A program made the translations under genes and the position numbers. A stretch of 64,000 nt of DNA from Mycolicibacterium diernhoferi (GTDB taxonomy: Bacteria; Actinomycetota; Actinomycetes; Mycobacteriales; Mycobacteriaceae): the NCBI RefSeq assembly GCF_019456655.1, contig NZ_CP080332.1, positions 186,001-250,000 of the forward strand, written 5' to 3'. Below the pieces are notes generated by a model, which saw only the letters and a list, made by a program, of their open reading frames with translations, was not told the origin of the DNA and did no database searches. The number at the start of each line of letters is the position of its first letter. Position 1 is the stretch's first letter. Positions 7,974 through 16,049 of this stretch are shown in pieces.

Positions 7974-8456
7974 ATGGCGCACCCCGACGAGGCCGACAGT
8001 GCATTGACCGTAACCCGGGAGACATCCGCATCGCGAGATCAGGTGTGGGCGGTGATCGCCGACGGGTGGACCTACTCCCAGTGGGTGGTGGGCAACAGCC
8101 GGATGCGGGCGGTGGACCCGAATTGGCCGGCTCCCGGCAGCACCATCCATCATTCCATCGGCGTCTGGCCGCTGCTCCTCGATGATCACACGGTCGTCGA
8201 AGACTGCGAGCCCAAGCGACAACTCGTCCTGCTGGCCAAGGGAAGACCGTTCGGCAAGGCGCGGATCACGATGCGGCTGGAGGACACTGCCGATGGTGGC
8301 TGCCGCATCGATATGGCGGAGGTCCCGGTGGGCTTCCCGATGGGATGGATCCCGGAGCGCCTGGCGCTGGCCGCCGCGGTGCCGCGGAATCGGGAGTGCA
8401 CGAAGCGACTCGCGGCGATTGCCGAACGGCGACCGCCGTCCGCTGTCGATCAGTAG
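7974..8456 (+). CDS. SRPBCC (START/Bet v 1-like) protein
   Basis: The 160-residue product fits the SRPBCC fold, a helix-grip cavity that binds hydrophobic ligands: an N-terminal strand (TVTRETSASRDQVWAVIADG), the W-x-x-W-type segment TYSQWVVGNSRMR, and a long C-terminal helix. Mycobacterial relatives are annotated as polyketide cyclase or dehydrase-like, mostly without proven function. The ATG at 7974 matches the domain edge; a TTG at 7941 is possible. It overlaps the convergent permease gene by seven bases. Confidence 0.72.
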   Translation: MAHPDEADSALTVTRETSASRDQVWAVIADGWTYSQWVVGNSRMRAVDPNWPAPGSTIHHSIGVWPLLLDDHTVVEDCEPKRQLVLLAKGRPFGKARITMRLEDTADGGCRIDMAEVPVGFPMGWIPERLALAAAVPRNRECTKRLAAIAERRPPSAVDQ

Positions 8457-9808
8457 CGCGGTGCCCCGTCGCCGCTCGGGGCGCGGCGGCTCGCAGCCTT
8501 CGCCGCGGCGAACAGAGCTGCACCGACGGCCAGCAGGATCGCGGCGAACAACCACACCTTTGCCGTCTGCTGGGTGAGCAGCAGCAGACAGGACCCGACT
8601 CCCAGCACCGGCACCGCCGTCCACACCCGGAAGTGCGGGTGCGCGACGGTATCGCGGCGTAGCACCAGGACCGCGACATTGGTCGAGATGAACACCACCA
8701 GCAGGAGCAGGACCACCGTTTCGGCCAGGGTGGCCAGATCACCGATGAGCGTCAACAGCATCGCCGCAACGGTGGTCGCGACGATGGCGACCCACGGCGT
8801 CCGGCGGCGCGGGAGCACGCGGGAGAACACTCGGGGTAGAAGCCCCTGCTCGGCCATCCCGTATGTGAGCCGGCTCGACATGATCATCGTCAGCAGTGCA
8901 CCGTTGGCGACCGCGATGAGCGCGATCGCGCTGAAGGCCCACTCCGGCACGCCGATCCCGGCCGCGGACACGACTTCCAGCAGCGGGCCGGTGGACTCGG
9001 CGAGATCACCGGGCGCCAGTACTGCGGCACTGGCGATCCCGACCAGCACGTAGACCAGCCCGGCGCAGATGAGCGCGCCGAACAGGGCTTTGGGATAGAC
9101 CTTGCTGGGATCGCGGATCTCCTCGGCGACGTTCGCGGAAGTCTCGAAGCCGACAAAGGAGTAGTAGGCGATGATCGCACCGCCCAGGATGGCCATCGCC
9201 GGGACCGAGCCTGCCGGGAACTCCCCGACCCGTCCGACGTCGCCCCGCCCGGCTCCCACCGCCACCGCCCCGGCGATGATGACCAGGAGCAGGCCGCTCA
9301 GTTCGATGACCGTCATCACCACGTTGGACTTCACCGATTCGCTGATCCCGCGCGCATTGAGCAGCGCGATCAATCCGAGGAAGACGATGGCGGCGGGCAC
9401 CGCCGGGACGTCGACGAAGGTGGCGAGGTAGTCGCCGGAGAACGCCAGCGACAGGCCGGCGGCACTGGTGATACCGGCGGCGAGCATGCAGAAGCCGACC
9501 AGGAAGGACAGCAGCGGGCGGCCGAAGGCTCGTTCGGCGAAGACTGCGGCCCCGCCGGCCCGGGGGTATTTGGTCACCAGTTCGGCATAGGAGCCCGCCG
9601 TCAGCAGCGCCAGCAGCAGTGCCACCAGCAGCGGCACCCACAACGCGCCCCCGACCTCGCCTGCCAGGACACCCATCAGTGCGTAGATACCGGCGCCGAG
9701 GACGTCGCCCAGGATGAACAGGAACAACAACGGGCCGGTGATCTTGCGCTTGAGCTTCTCCGGGCTGCCGGTGTCCCGGGAGGCCGCGGCCTGCATCTCA
9801 GAGGTCAT
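8450..9808 (-). CDS. APC-superfamily amino acid/polyamine permease
   Basis: The 452-residue protein has about 12 hydrophobic segments and the APC start pattern at residues 25-45 (ITGPLLFLFILGDVLGAGIYA), where the G-x-G helix break helps bind substrate. The SYAELVTKYPRAGGAAVFAE segment (residues 73-92) is also characteristic. It should sit in the cytoplasmic membrane and import or exchange amino acids or related amines; the specific substrate cannot be read. It is monocistronic, with no obvious partner gene. Confidence 0.85.
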   Translation of the reverse strand: MTSEMQAAASRDTGSPEKLKRKITGPLLFLFILGDVLGAGIYALMGVLAGEVGGALWVPLLVALLLALLTAGSYAELVTKYPRAGGAAVFAERAFGRPLLSFLVGFCMLAAGITSAAGLSLAFSGDYLATFVDVPAVPAAIVFLGLIALLNARGISESVKSNVVMTVIELSGLLLVIIAGAVAVGAGRGDVGRVGEFPAGSVPAMAILGGAIIAYYSFVGFETSANVAEEIRDPSKVYPKALFGALICAGLVYVLVGIASAAVLAPGDLAESTGPLLEVVSAAGIGVPEWAFSAIALIAVANGALLTMIMSSRLTYGMAEQGLLPRVFSRVLPRRRTPWVAIVATTVAAMLLTLIGDLATLAETVVLLLLVVFISTNVAVLVLRRDTVAHPHFRVWTAVPVLGVGSCLLLLTQQTAKVWLFAAILLAVGAALFAAAKAASRRAPSGDGAPRY

Positions 9809-9898
9809 GGCCTGCTAGTACCCAGGGGACATCGATTGCACTCAGGTTTGAGATTCGGCGAATCGGAGCATCCTGCCGGAAGCGGTCGTTCGTGGCCG

Positions 9899-9920
9899 AT
9901 GCGCAATGGATGTTGCGCAT
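9899..9920. promoter_or_regulatory. Perfect inverted repeat ATGCGCAA-N6-TTGCGCAT
   Basis: Eight-base arms separated by six bases lie in the 206-bp gap between the divergent permease and CsbD genes, about 95 bases before the CsbD start. The length, symmetry and position suit a dimeric regulator's operator. A short hairpin in RNA is the alternative. No local regulator gene is linked to it. Confidence 0.45.
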
Positions 9921-10014
9921 ACGTGAGCAGCGGGCCGAGACCAGTGCCCCGGGAACACAGACAGTGCAGAGAAACCGATCGGATGACGTCGTGTCATGCG
10001 CCGGGAGGAGAACC

Positions 10015-10572
10015 ATGAGTGAGCATCACAAGGCCGACGAGGCCCGCAAGGGTCTGATCGATTCGGTCAAGGGTAAGGCCAAGGAGATCGCCGGTGCGGT
10101 GACCGGCAACGATTCACTGGCCGCCGAAGGTCAGTTGGAGCAGACCCAGGCCAAGCACCGCAAGGAGGCGAATGCCGTGGACGCGGTGGCCGACGCAGAG
10201 GCGGCCGCCGCCCATGACGAAGCGGCGTCAGGCCGCTCACTCGCTGCCGCACAACGTAATTCAGTGCGTACAACCACTGCGGCGGTCGAAGAGTCGGTCC
10301 AAACGCAGCAGGTGGCGCAGGAGCAATCTGCGGCCAGGCACGCCCGCAACGAGGCCGTACAGGAACAGGTGCAGGCGGATCTCGACGCGCAACGCGATGT
10401 GGAGGAAGCCAAACGTGACGAACGCGTCGCGGTCCGTGCGGCGGACGCCGAGGTCGTCGACGCCCTTGATACCCACCGTGAACAGGTCGGCCAGGCCGCC
10501 GAGGACCAGTCCGAGGCCGACCGCCTCAGGCAGCGTGCCGACCGGTTGACCGATCAAGCCGACCTGCCCTGA
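10015..10572 (+). CDS. CsbD-like stress protein with long coiled-coil extension
   Basis: The 185-residue protein opens with a CsbD-like domain (about residues 1-45: DSVKGKAKEIAGAVTGNDSL, then AAEGQLEQTQAKHRKEA), a small helical family induced by general stress in other bacteria. The rest is Ala/Glu/Gln/Arg-rich and predicted to form a long coiled coil, which is unusual because CsbD proteins are normally about 60-70 residues. The ATG at 10015 follows GGGAGGAG, so the longer upstream frame is rejected. It is followed after 26 bases by another coiled-coil gene, and the two probably form an operon. Confidence 0.75.
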   Translation: MSEHHKADEARKGLIDSVKGKAKEIAGAVTGNDSLAAEGQLEQTQAKHRKEANAVDAVADAEAAAAHDEAASGRSLAAAQRNSVRTTTAAVEESVQTQQVAQEQSAARHARNEAVQEQVQADLDAQRDVEEAKRDERVAVRAADAEVVDALDTHREQVGQAAEDQSEADRLRQRADRLTDQADLP

Positions 10573-10598
10573 CACATCTGCGACCTAGGAGTCACGAC

Positions 10599-11264
10599 AT
10601 GTTCATCATCGAAATCCCGCGCACCGTGTTGCGCGCTCAGTACCGCCTCGTCCGGCTTCCCCTCGATCTGCTGGAGCAACGGGTGCTGGCGCGGATGGAC
10701 ACCGAGGCGCCCGCCCGGCTGATCTTCGAACGCTCCCTGGGCGCACTCGACGCTGCCGCCGGCAATGTCCTGGGCGATCCGGGGTTGCGCCGCAGCGGCG
10801 TTGCACTCGCGCAGCGCAGTGCCGACCGTGGACGCGCCGCCCAACTCGATCTGCAGGCCTCGGCGCAGCAGGAGCAGGCGGACACCCAACTCCGCGCGGT
10901 GCGCGAGGAGGCGGCCGAGGACCGCAGCGCGGCGCACGCGGCCAAGGCCGACGCCGTCGAGGACGCCGAGGAAGAGGCGCAACGTCGTCGCGTCGACGCG
11001 GCCCAGACCGCCCAGAAGCGCACCGCGGCCGCGAAACGGAACGCCGAGGAAACGGCGGCCCAGCGCAAGCAGGCCCGGGAGAACGCCGAGGCGGCCGAGA
11101 TCAAGCGCATCGACGACGCGGAGAAGAACCGGGAGAAGACGGCTCAGGCGAAGCTGGCGGACGCCCGCGACAAGCAGGAATCAGCGCAGGAGCAGCGCGT
11201 CCAGGCCGACCGCATCGAGGACCTTCAGCAGGCCGAGAAGCGTAAGCGCCAGCAGCAGAACTAG
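10599..11264 (+). CDS. Ala/Arg/Gln-rich coiled-coil protein paired with the CsbD-like gene
   Basis: The 221-residue product has a short globular N-terminus (MFIIEIPRTVLRAQYRLVRL) followed from about residue 65 by a continuous charged helix rich in Ala, Glu, Gln, Arg and Lys. No signal peptide or membrane segment is seen. The composition resembles the linker helix of IF-2 and TolA, so database hits to those may be compositional only. Its place directly behind the CsbD-like gene suggests a joint structural or stress role, which is inference. Confidence 0.65.
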   Translation: MFIIEIPRTVLRAQYRLVRLPLDLLEQRVLARMDTEAPARLIFERSLGALDAAAGNVLGDPGLRRSGVALAQRSADRGRAAQLDLQASAQQEQADTQLRAVREEAAEDRSAAHAAKADAVEDAEEEAQRRRVDAAQTAQKRTAAAKRNAEETAAQRKQARENAEAAEIKRIDDAEKNREKTAQAKLADARDKQESAQEQRVQADRIEDLQQAEKRKRQQQN

Positions 11265-11270
11265 TTCGGA

Positions 11271-11729
11271 TCAGGAGACGGGGTGGGGCATCACCGGGGC
11301 CGGTGATGTCACCGCCGCCGTGCCGGCAGGCCGGGTCGATCCCTCGGCGCGCAGCACCCGCCGGTTCAGGCGACGATCGTCGCGTTTGGTGATGGTTCGG
11401 CTGAGTCGGGCGAGCAGGTCGAGTTGCTGCCAGCTCAGGCCGTCGAGGTCGCCATCGAGGTCGTGGGTGGCGATGACCACGCCGCCGCGCAGCAGCGGCA
11501 CTGTCTTCGCGCCGAAAGTGGTTGTCGCCAAGAGCAGATCGGTGGCGTTGCGGTTGACGCGGCGCTGGCACCGGCCGGTGGAGGGGCTGAACCAGAAGTC
11601 GAACTGCCGGTCGGCGCTGGTGAGTGATTGCAGACCTTGGTCGCACACCAGCCGGGTGATGTCGGCGGTGCTATAGGCGCGGGTCTCGTATGCGGCGCCG
11701 CCGGCGCTGAGGTACAGGACGGTATTCAT
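11271..11729 (-). CDS. Conserved mycobacterial protein of unknown function
   Basis: The 152-residue product starts MNTVLYLSAGGAAYETRAYS and contains a conserved-looking core (FDFWFSPSTGRCQRRVNRNA, then LRGGVVIATHDLDGDLDGL). I recall multi-copy mycobacterial hypothetical proteins with the same FDFW-PST-RCQRRVN pattern, but no known function. The C-terminus is basic and Pro/Ala-rich. A SigF-type promoter lies about 70 bases upstream, which suggests induction by stress or stationary phase. The gene is convergent with the coiled-coil gene, with only six bases between. Confidence 0.65.
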   Translation of the reverse strand: MNTVLYLSAGGAAYETRAYSTADITRLVCDQGLQSLTSADRQFDFWFSPSTGRCQRRVNRNATDLLLATTTFGAKTVPLLRGGVVIATHDLDGDLDGLSWQQLDLLARLSRTITKRDDRRLNRRVLRAEGSTRPAGTAAVTSPAPVMPHPVS

Positions 11730-11797
11730 GAGGATGATCCATTCGGCTCTCTTGTCGGTTTCGATGTGCGCGAACACGTCCGCGCTGTGACCAGAGT

Positions 11798-11823
11798 TAC
11801 CCGAGTGACAATCGAGGCAAACC
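11798..11823 (-). promoter_or_regulatory. SigF-type promoter GGTTT-N16-GGGTA
   Basis: On the minus strand the sequence reads GGTTT, 16 bases, GGGTA, which matches the published mycobacterial SigF consensus (GGTTT-N15-17-GGGTA) exactly. Transcription would start near 11790, giving a leader of about 60 bases for the gene beginning at 11729. Confidence 0.6.
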
Positions 11824-11860
11824 TTGATAACGATCGGATATCCGGATGATGCCGACGGTG

Positions 11861-13111
11861 TCAGCGCACGGGCAGGGCGCCGGTGAGCTTCGACGGCCGG
11901 CACAACACCGCCACCACGAGCGCGAGGGCCGCCGCCACGGCGAAGGCCACCTGCACATTCAGCAGGTCGGCCGTCCCGCCGAGCAGTGCCGCGGCAATCG
12001 GGCGTGATCCGAGGAAGCCGACCAGCCAGAGCGCCATGATCCGGCCCCGCAGCTCCTGCGGGGCACGTTCCTGCACGACCGTGCTGAGGCCGGTCAGCGC
12101 CCATCCGAAGCCCAACCCGGCCAGCGCGAAGCCGCCGATCGCCACGGCGGGAACCACACTGCCGGCCAGCACGCCACAGCCCAGTCCCAGCCCCATCAGG
12201 CCGATGAAGGACACCCGCGCCGAGGCGACCCGACCGCCCAGCATTGCCAGTGCCACCATGCCGATCCCGGCGCCGAGGCCGAAGATCGCCGACAGGGTCC
12301 CCACCATCCGGGTGCCGCCGCCGAGCGAATCGGCCAGCGACGGCGCCAGGGTGATCGACGGGTCGGCGGCGACCCCCACGGTCGTCACCGCCACCAGGGC
12401 CAGTAGCAGCGGGCGGTCCCGCCAGACATATCGCAGTGCCGTCCGTACCCGGAAGTCGGTGTCGGAGGACCGTTCCGGAGGTGAAGGCAGCCGGACGACC
12501 ACCAACAGGATCGCGAATACCAGATGCATCGCGGCGCTGAACGCGAATCCGGTGGCCGCACCGAAGTGTGCGGCCAGGTAGGCGCCGGCGGCCGGGCCCA
12601 GGACCCGGCCGATGGTCATCGGCATGCTGTTGAGCGCCATCGCGGTGGACAATTCGCCCTCGCGGATCAGATCGGGGACGATCGACTGCATCGCCGGGCC
12701 GCCGACCACGAAGCCGAAACCCACCAGGGTCGAGCCGAGCAGGATCGGTACGGCCACCGAAAAGCCTTGCAACCCCGGCTCGATGAACATCCAGGTGGCC
12801 ACCAATCCGGAACCGGCGATACACAGTGCCCGGCCGAGCAGGATCTGCCGGCCCGGGTTGCCGGTGTCGGCCCACTTGCCGCTGATCGGGCTCAGGATGA
12901 GTTGCGGCCCGAACTGCACGACACCGACCAGTCCGACCATCAGGGCCGATCCGGTGGCCTCGTACATCACCACCGCGGCGATGATGCTGTGCGTCCACAC
13001 CGCGACGACCGAGAACATCTTGCCCCAGAACAGGGCGCCGAAGACGGGGTCGAACATCAGGCCCAGGGCCCCCCGGGGCCGGGCTACCGCAGCGGTTGTC
13101 TGCGTATTCAC
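11861..13111 (-). CDS. MFS transporter (putative drug exporter)
   Basis: The 416-residue protein has about 12 membrane segments, and the MFS loop signature appears as SGKWADTGNPGRQ after the second segment. The layout resembles 12-helix exporters related to EntS and MefA. Its start overlaps the stop of the upstream marR gene by four bases (ATGA), so the two are translationally coupled and the transporter is probably derepressed when the MarR protein binds a toxic ligand. The substrate is unknown. Confidence 0.85.
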   Translation of the reverse strand: MNTQTTAAVARPRGALGLMFDPVFGALFWGKMFSVVAVWTHSIIAAVVMYEATGSALMVGLVGVVQFGPQLILSPISGKWADTGNPGRQILLGRALCIAGSGLVATWMFIEPGLQGFSVAVPILLGSTLVGFGFVVGGPAMQSIVPDLIREGELSTAMALNSMPMTIGRVLGPAAGAYLAAHFGAATGFAFSAAMHLVFAILLVVVRLPSPPERSSDTDFRVRTALRYVWRDRPLLLALVAVTTVGVAADPSITLAPSLADSLGGGTRMVGTLSAIFGLGAGIGMVALAMLGGRVASARVSFIGLMGLGLGCGVLAGSVVPAVAIGGFALAGLGFGWALTGLSTVVQERAPQELRGRIMALWLVGFLGSRPIAAALLGGTADLLNVQVAFAVAAALALVVAVLCRPSKLTGALPVR

Positions 13112-13596
13112 CTACCGGTCACCACTTCGAATCGATCGGTCAACCGCTCCAGCAGGCCGACCAGAACGTCGACATCCGCGCTCGGCCAGTCCGCGACGGT
13201 CTCGGCGACCAGCTCGCGGCGCCGCTCGGTGACGGTGGCCAGTGCCCGGGTCCCGAGTTCGGTCAGCATCAGCACACTGCGGCGCTGATCGTCGGCGGCG
13301 GCGGATTTCGCCAACAGGCCGGCGGCTACCAGGCCGGACACCGTACGGCTGGCGGTGGAGTGCTCGACGGCCAGGTACTCGGCGACATCACCGATCGAGG
13401 CCCCCGCGCCGATCTGCTGGTGGTGCTCGACCGCGCGCAGCGCTCGCAGGGTGGCCACGCTGGCCACCGGATCCGCGCCGTCCAGCAGCCGTTCCCGCCA
13501 GGCCGGCCGTTGCCGCGCCATGTGCAGGCGGGTCAACAGGTCGTCCAGGTGGTCATAGCGCGTCTGCATATCATCGGGCGCGGCGGGCAGGAACAT
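13108..13596 (-). CDS. MarR-family transcriptional regulator
   Basis: The 162-residue protein is a typical MarR winged-helix dimer: a recognition region at about residues 65-100 (SIGDVAEYLAVEHSTASRTV, then SGLVAAGLLAKSAAADDQR) and a wing with the D-x-R motif (DDQRRSVLMLTELG). The last four bases overlap the MFS gene. A TATGT-N5-ACATA inverted repeat starts five bases upstream of its start codon and is a good autorepression site. Confidence 0.88.
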   Translation of the reverse strand: MFLPAAPDDMQTRYDHLDDLLTRLHMARQRPAWRERLLDGADPVASVATLRALRAVEHHQQIGAGASIGDVAEYLAVEHSTASRTVSGLVAAGLLAKSAAADDQRRSVLMLTELGTRALATVTERRRELVAETVADWPSADVDVLVGLLERLTDRFEVVTGR

Positions 13597-13600
13597 TAAA

Positions 13601-13615
13601 TATGTTTAGCACATA
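13601..13615. promoter_or_regulatory. Candidate MarR operator TATGT-N5-ACATA
   Basis: A perfect five-base inverted repeat lies immediately upstream of the marR start codon in the gap shared with the divergent moxR operon. AT-rich palindromes at this place are typical MarR autoregulatory sites. Confidence 0.45.
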
Positions 13616-13637
13616 CATCTTTACTGGGTTTATGCCC

Positions 13638-13662
13638 GGTTACGCCCCAGCAAATCTGGGTA
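13638..13662 (+). promoter_or_regulatory. SigF-like promoter GGTTA-N15-GGGTA for the moxR operon
   Basis: Nine of ten consensus bases match the mycobacterial SigF pattern (GGTTT-N15-17-GGGTA) with a 15-base spacer. Transcription would start near 13669, about 30 bases before the moxR ATG. Confidence 0.4.
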
Positions 13663-13698
13663 CCCGGAGTCGGCAGTTGCCCCGAGCCGGAAGGACCC

Positions 13699-14700
13699 AT
13701 GACCACACCTCGTCTGCAGCCCGATCCGGCAGTCGGTCCGGAGGCCGGGGACGTCGTCGCAGCGGTGGCCACAGCCTTCTCGGCAAAGGTCGTGGGACAG
13801 GCCGATCTGCGGGAATCGATGCTGCTCGTGCTGCTCTCCGGGGGGCACCTGCTGATCGAGAGCGTTCCCGGCCTGGCGAAGACCACGGCCGCCCGGGTGG
13901 TCGCCGAGGCGATCGACGGGGCCTTCCGTCGCATCCAGTGCACCCCTGACCTGCTGCCCAGCGATATCATCGGCACCCAGATCTACGAGGCCGCCAGCAA
14001 CACCTTCGCGACGCAGCTCGGGCCCGTGCACGCCAACATCGTGCTCCTCGACGAGATCAACCGATCGAGCGCCAAGACCCAGAGCGCGATGCTGGAGGCG
14101 ATGGAAGAACGCCAAACCACCATCGCCGGCGTCGAGTATCCGATACCGGAGCCGTTCCTGGTCATAGCCACCCAGAACCCGGTGGACCAGGAGGGCACCT
14201 ACCCGCTCTCCGAAGCCCAGACCGACAGATTCATGCTCAAGGAGCTGGTGCAGTATCCGTCGGTGGACGAGGAGGTCGAGATCATCGGCCGGATGGACGC
14301 CGGCCTGTATGACCGCGGCCATCACGCCGCGCCGGTCGTCACCCTCGCCGACGTCCGCCGGGCGCAGGCGGCCGCGCAGGCGGTGCACCTGGACCGCGCG
14401 CTGGTGCAGTACGCGAGCCGTCTGGTCGGGGTGACCCGCGACCCGGAACGGCACCTGTCCCCGAATCTCGCCCGGCTGATCGAGTACGGCGCGAGTCCGC
14501 GGGCCACCATCGCGCTGTGCCGGACCGCCCGGGCAATGGCCGTGCTGCGCGGCCGCAGCCATGTCCTGCCCGAGGACATCGCCCGGCTCGCACACCGCGT
14601 GCTGCGTCATCGTCTGATCCTCGGCTTCGAGGCCGCCAGCGCACGGGTCACGCCCGATGTCGTGATCGACGCTGTGCTGCAGGCAGTTCCGGTGCCGTGA
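13699..14700 (+). CDS. MoxR-family AAA+ ATPase
   Basis: The 333-residue AAA+ ATPase shows a Walker A of the form VPGLAKTT at about residues 56-63 (the usual G before K is Ala), Walker B LLDEINR and the sensor-1 segment VIATQNPVDQEGTYPL. MoxR proteins act as chaperones that insert cofactors or mature complexes together with VWA proteins. The next gene encodes DUF58 and two further genes encode membrane proteins, the usual MoxR neighbourhood. A GGAAGG ribosome binding site precedes the ATG. Confidence 0.9.
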   Translation: MTTPRLQPDPAVGPEAGDVVAAVATAFSAKVVGQADLRESMLLVLLSGGHLLIESVPGLAKTTAARVVAEAIDGAFRRIQCTPDLLPSDIIGTQIYEAASNTFATQLGPVHANIVLLDEINRSSAKTQSAMLEAMEERQTTIAGVEYPIPEPFLVIATQNPVDQEGTYPLSEAQTDRFMLKELVQYPSVDEEVEIIGRMDAGLYDRGHHAAPVVTLADVRRAQAAAQAVHLDRALVQYASRLVGVTRDPERHLSPNLARLIEYGASPRATIALCRTARAMAVLRGRSHVLPEDIARLAHRVLRHRLILGFEAASARVTPDVVIDAVLQAVPVP

Positions 14701-14707
14701 GCTCATC

Positions 14708-15577
14708 ATGGGTAAGCACCTCGATGCCGCCAAGGCATACTTCGTCCGCGATGGTGCGGGCCTGCTGGCCGGTGGGCGGTACGCGCTGGTGCACACCCGC
14801 AGCCTGGAATTCGACGAGCTGCGGCCCTACGTACCCGGCGACGATGTCCGCGACATCGACTGGAAGGCCACCGCCCGCACCGGTCACACCCTGATCAAGC
14901 AGTTCGTCTCCGAGAAGCATCACAAGATCCTGATCGTGGCGGACACCGGGCGAAACGCCTCGGCTCTCACACCGTCGGGGGAACGCAAATGCGAAGTCGC
15001 ATCACACATCATCGGCGCCGTCGGGCTGATCACGTTGCCCCGCTCCGACGAGATCGGCATGGTCGCCGGTGACCGGCGCGGCTGCGTCGAGATCCGGTTG
15101 CGACGGGGTGAGACCCATATCGAGCGGATGCTGCACCGGTACAGCCAGATGGTCGATGACGATCCCGGCGCCGGCGACATCGTCACCCAGTTGGAGTGGG
15201 TGGCCCGCCACCACCGGCATCCGCTGCTGATCGTGGTCGTCTCCGACGAACCGGATATCGACGACCGACTGCGTGACGTGCTGCGCCCGCTGACCGCGCG
15301 CCATGACCTGCTCTGGGCGATGGTCGCCGATATGCCCGCGGTGAGCGCCGAGGACAACGGCAGGGGCTACGACGTCGCGGACGGCCGACCGATACTCGCC
15401 GCGGACCTCCTCGGCGAGCGGGTGATCACCGCGTACCGGGCGGCGGAACAGCGCCGCCGTGAGCGTCTCTCGGAACTCATGACCGCGCAGCGGATTCCGC
15501 ACAGCTACATCGCCTCCAGTCGCGGAATCATGCCCGCGTTGGTCGCCATGACGGGGGTGTACACCCGTGCCGGATGA
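14708..15577 (+). CDS. DUF58 protein (MoxR partner)
   Basis: The 289-residue protein contains the DUF58 signature RPYVPGDDVRDIDWKATART (about residues 38-57) and a VWA-like fold with VADTGRN where a metal site would be. There is no membrane segment. DUF58 proteins accompany MoxR ATPases in bacteria. It begins seven bases after moxR and its end overlaps the next gene by 11 bases, so the operon is tight. Confidence 0.86.
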   Translation: MGKHLDAAKAYFVRDGAGLLAGGRYALVHTRSLEFDELRPYVPGDDVRDIDWKATARTGHTLIKQFVSEKHHKILIVADTGRNASALTPSGERKCEVASHIIGAVGLITLPRSDEIGMVAGDRRGCVEIRLRRGETHIERMLHRYSQMVDDDPGAGDIVTQLEWVARHHRHPLLIVVVSDEPDIDDRLRDVLRPLTARHDLLWAMVADMPAVSAEDNGRGYDVADGRPILAADLLGERVITAYRAAEQRRRERLSELMTAQRIPHSYIASSRGIMPALVAMTGVYTRAG

Positions 15578-16049
15578 TCTTGTCGGCCGGCTCATCGGAC
15601 CGACCCCGTACTCGTCGTCCTGGTTGTGGGCGGCGGGGGTGCTCATTGCCCTCACGGTGCTCTGGTACGTGGTGGTGTTCCGCTGGACCGCGCCGGGCCG
15701 GCCGCCGGAACTGCCGTCGGTGCTCGACGCGGCGCGCATCGCCTTGTTGCGGCGGCGCACCGTGCGTTCCCTCGACGGAATCGAAAGGCGTTTCCGCACC
15801 GGTAGTCTGACGCCGGCCGCTGCGGGTGCGGCGCTGGGCTCGGAGCTGCGCCGGTTCCTGCGCGACGCCACCGGCCTGCGCGCCGAATACGTCCAGGTCC
15901 CGGACCTCCCGTCGGTATCGGGTGGGAGGCTGGCGCCTGCGGCGCCGATCCTGGCCGATCTGGAGGACGCCCAGTTCAATGCGGACACCGCAGTCGACCT
16001 CGGCGCCGCGGGCGCAGCGGCTCGGGAATTGGTGCGGCAGTGGACCTGA
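15567..16049 (+). CDS. Single-pass membrane protein of the MoxR operon
   Basis: The 160-residue product has one hydrophobic segment at about residues 19-40 followed by a cytoplasmic, helix-rich region with two charged helices (SVLDAARIALLRRRTVRSLD and GSELRRFLRDATGLRAEY). The position in the operon matches the DUF4381-like subunits of MoxR/VWA clusters, though sequence evidence is weak. It starts with GTG inside the DUF58 gene and overlaps the next gene by ten bases. Confidence 0.65.
   Translation: MPDDLVGRLIGPTPYSSSWLWAAGVLIALTVLWYVVVFRWTAPGRPPELPSVLDAARIALLRRRTVRSLDGIERRFRTGSLTPAAAGAALGSELRRFLRDATGLRAEYVQVPDLPSVSGGRLAPAAPILADLEDAQFNADTAVDLGAAGAAARELVRQWT

Noticed and set aside
9844..9868. 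A possible SigF promoter (GGTTT) before the CsbD gene
   Set aside because: The bases at the expected -10 distance do not resemble GGGTA.
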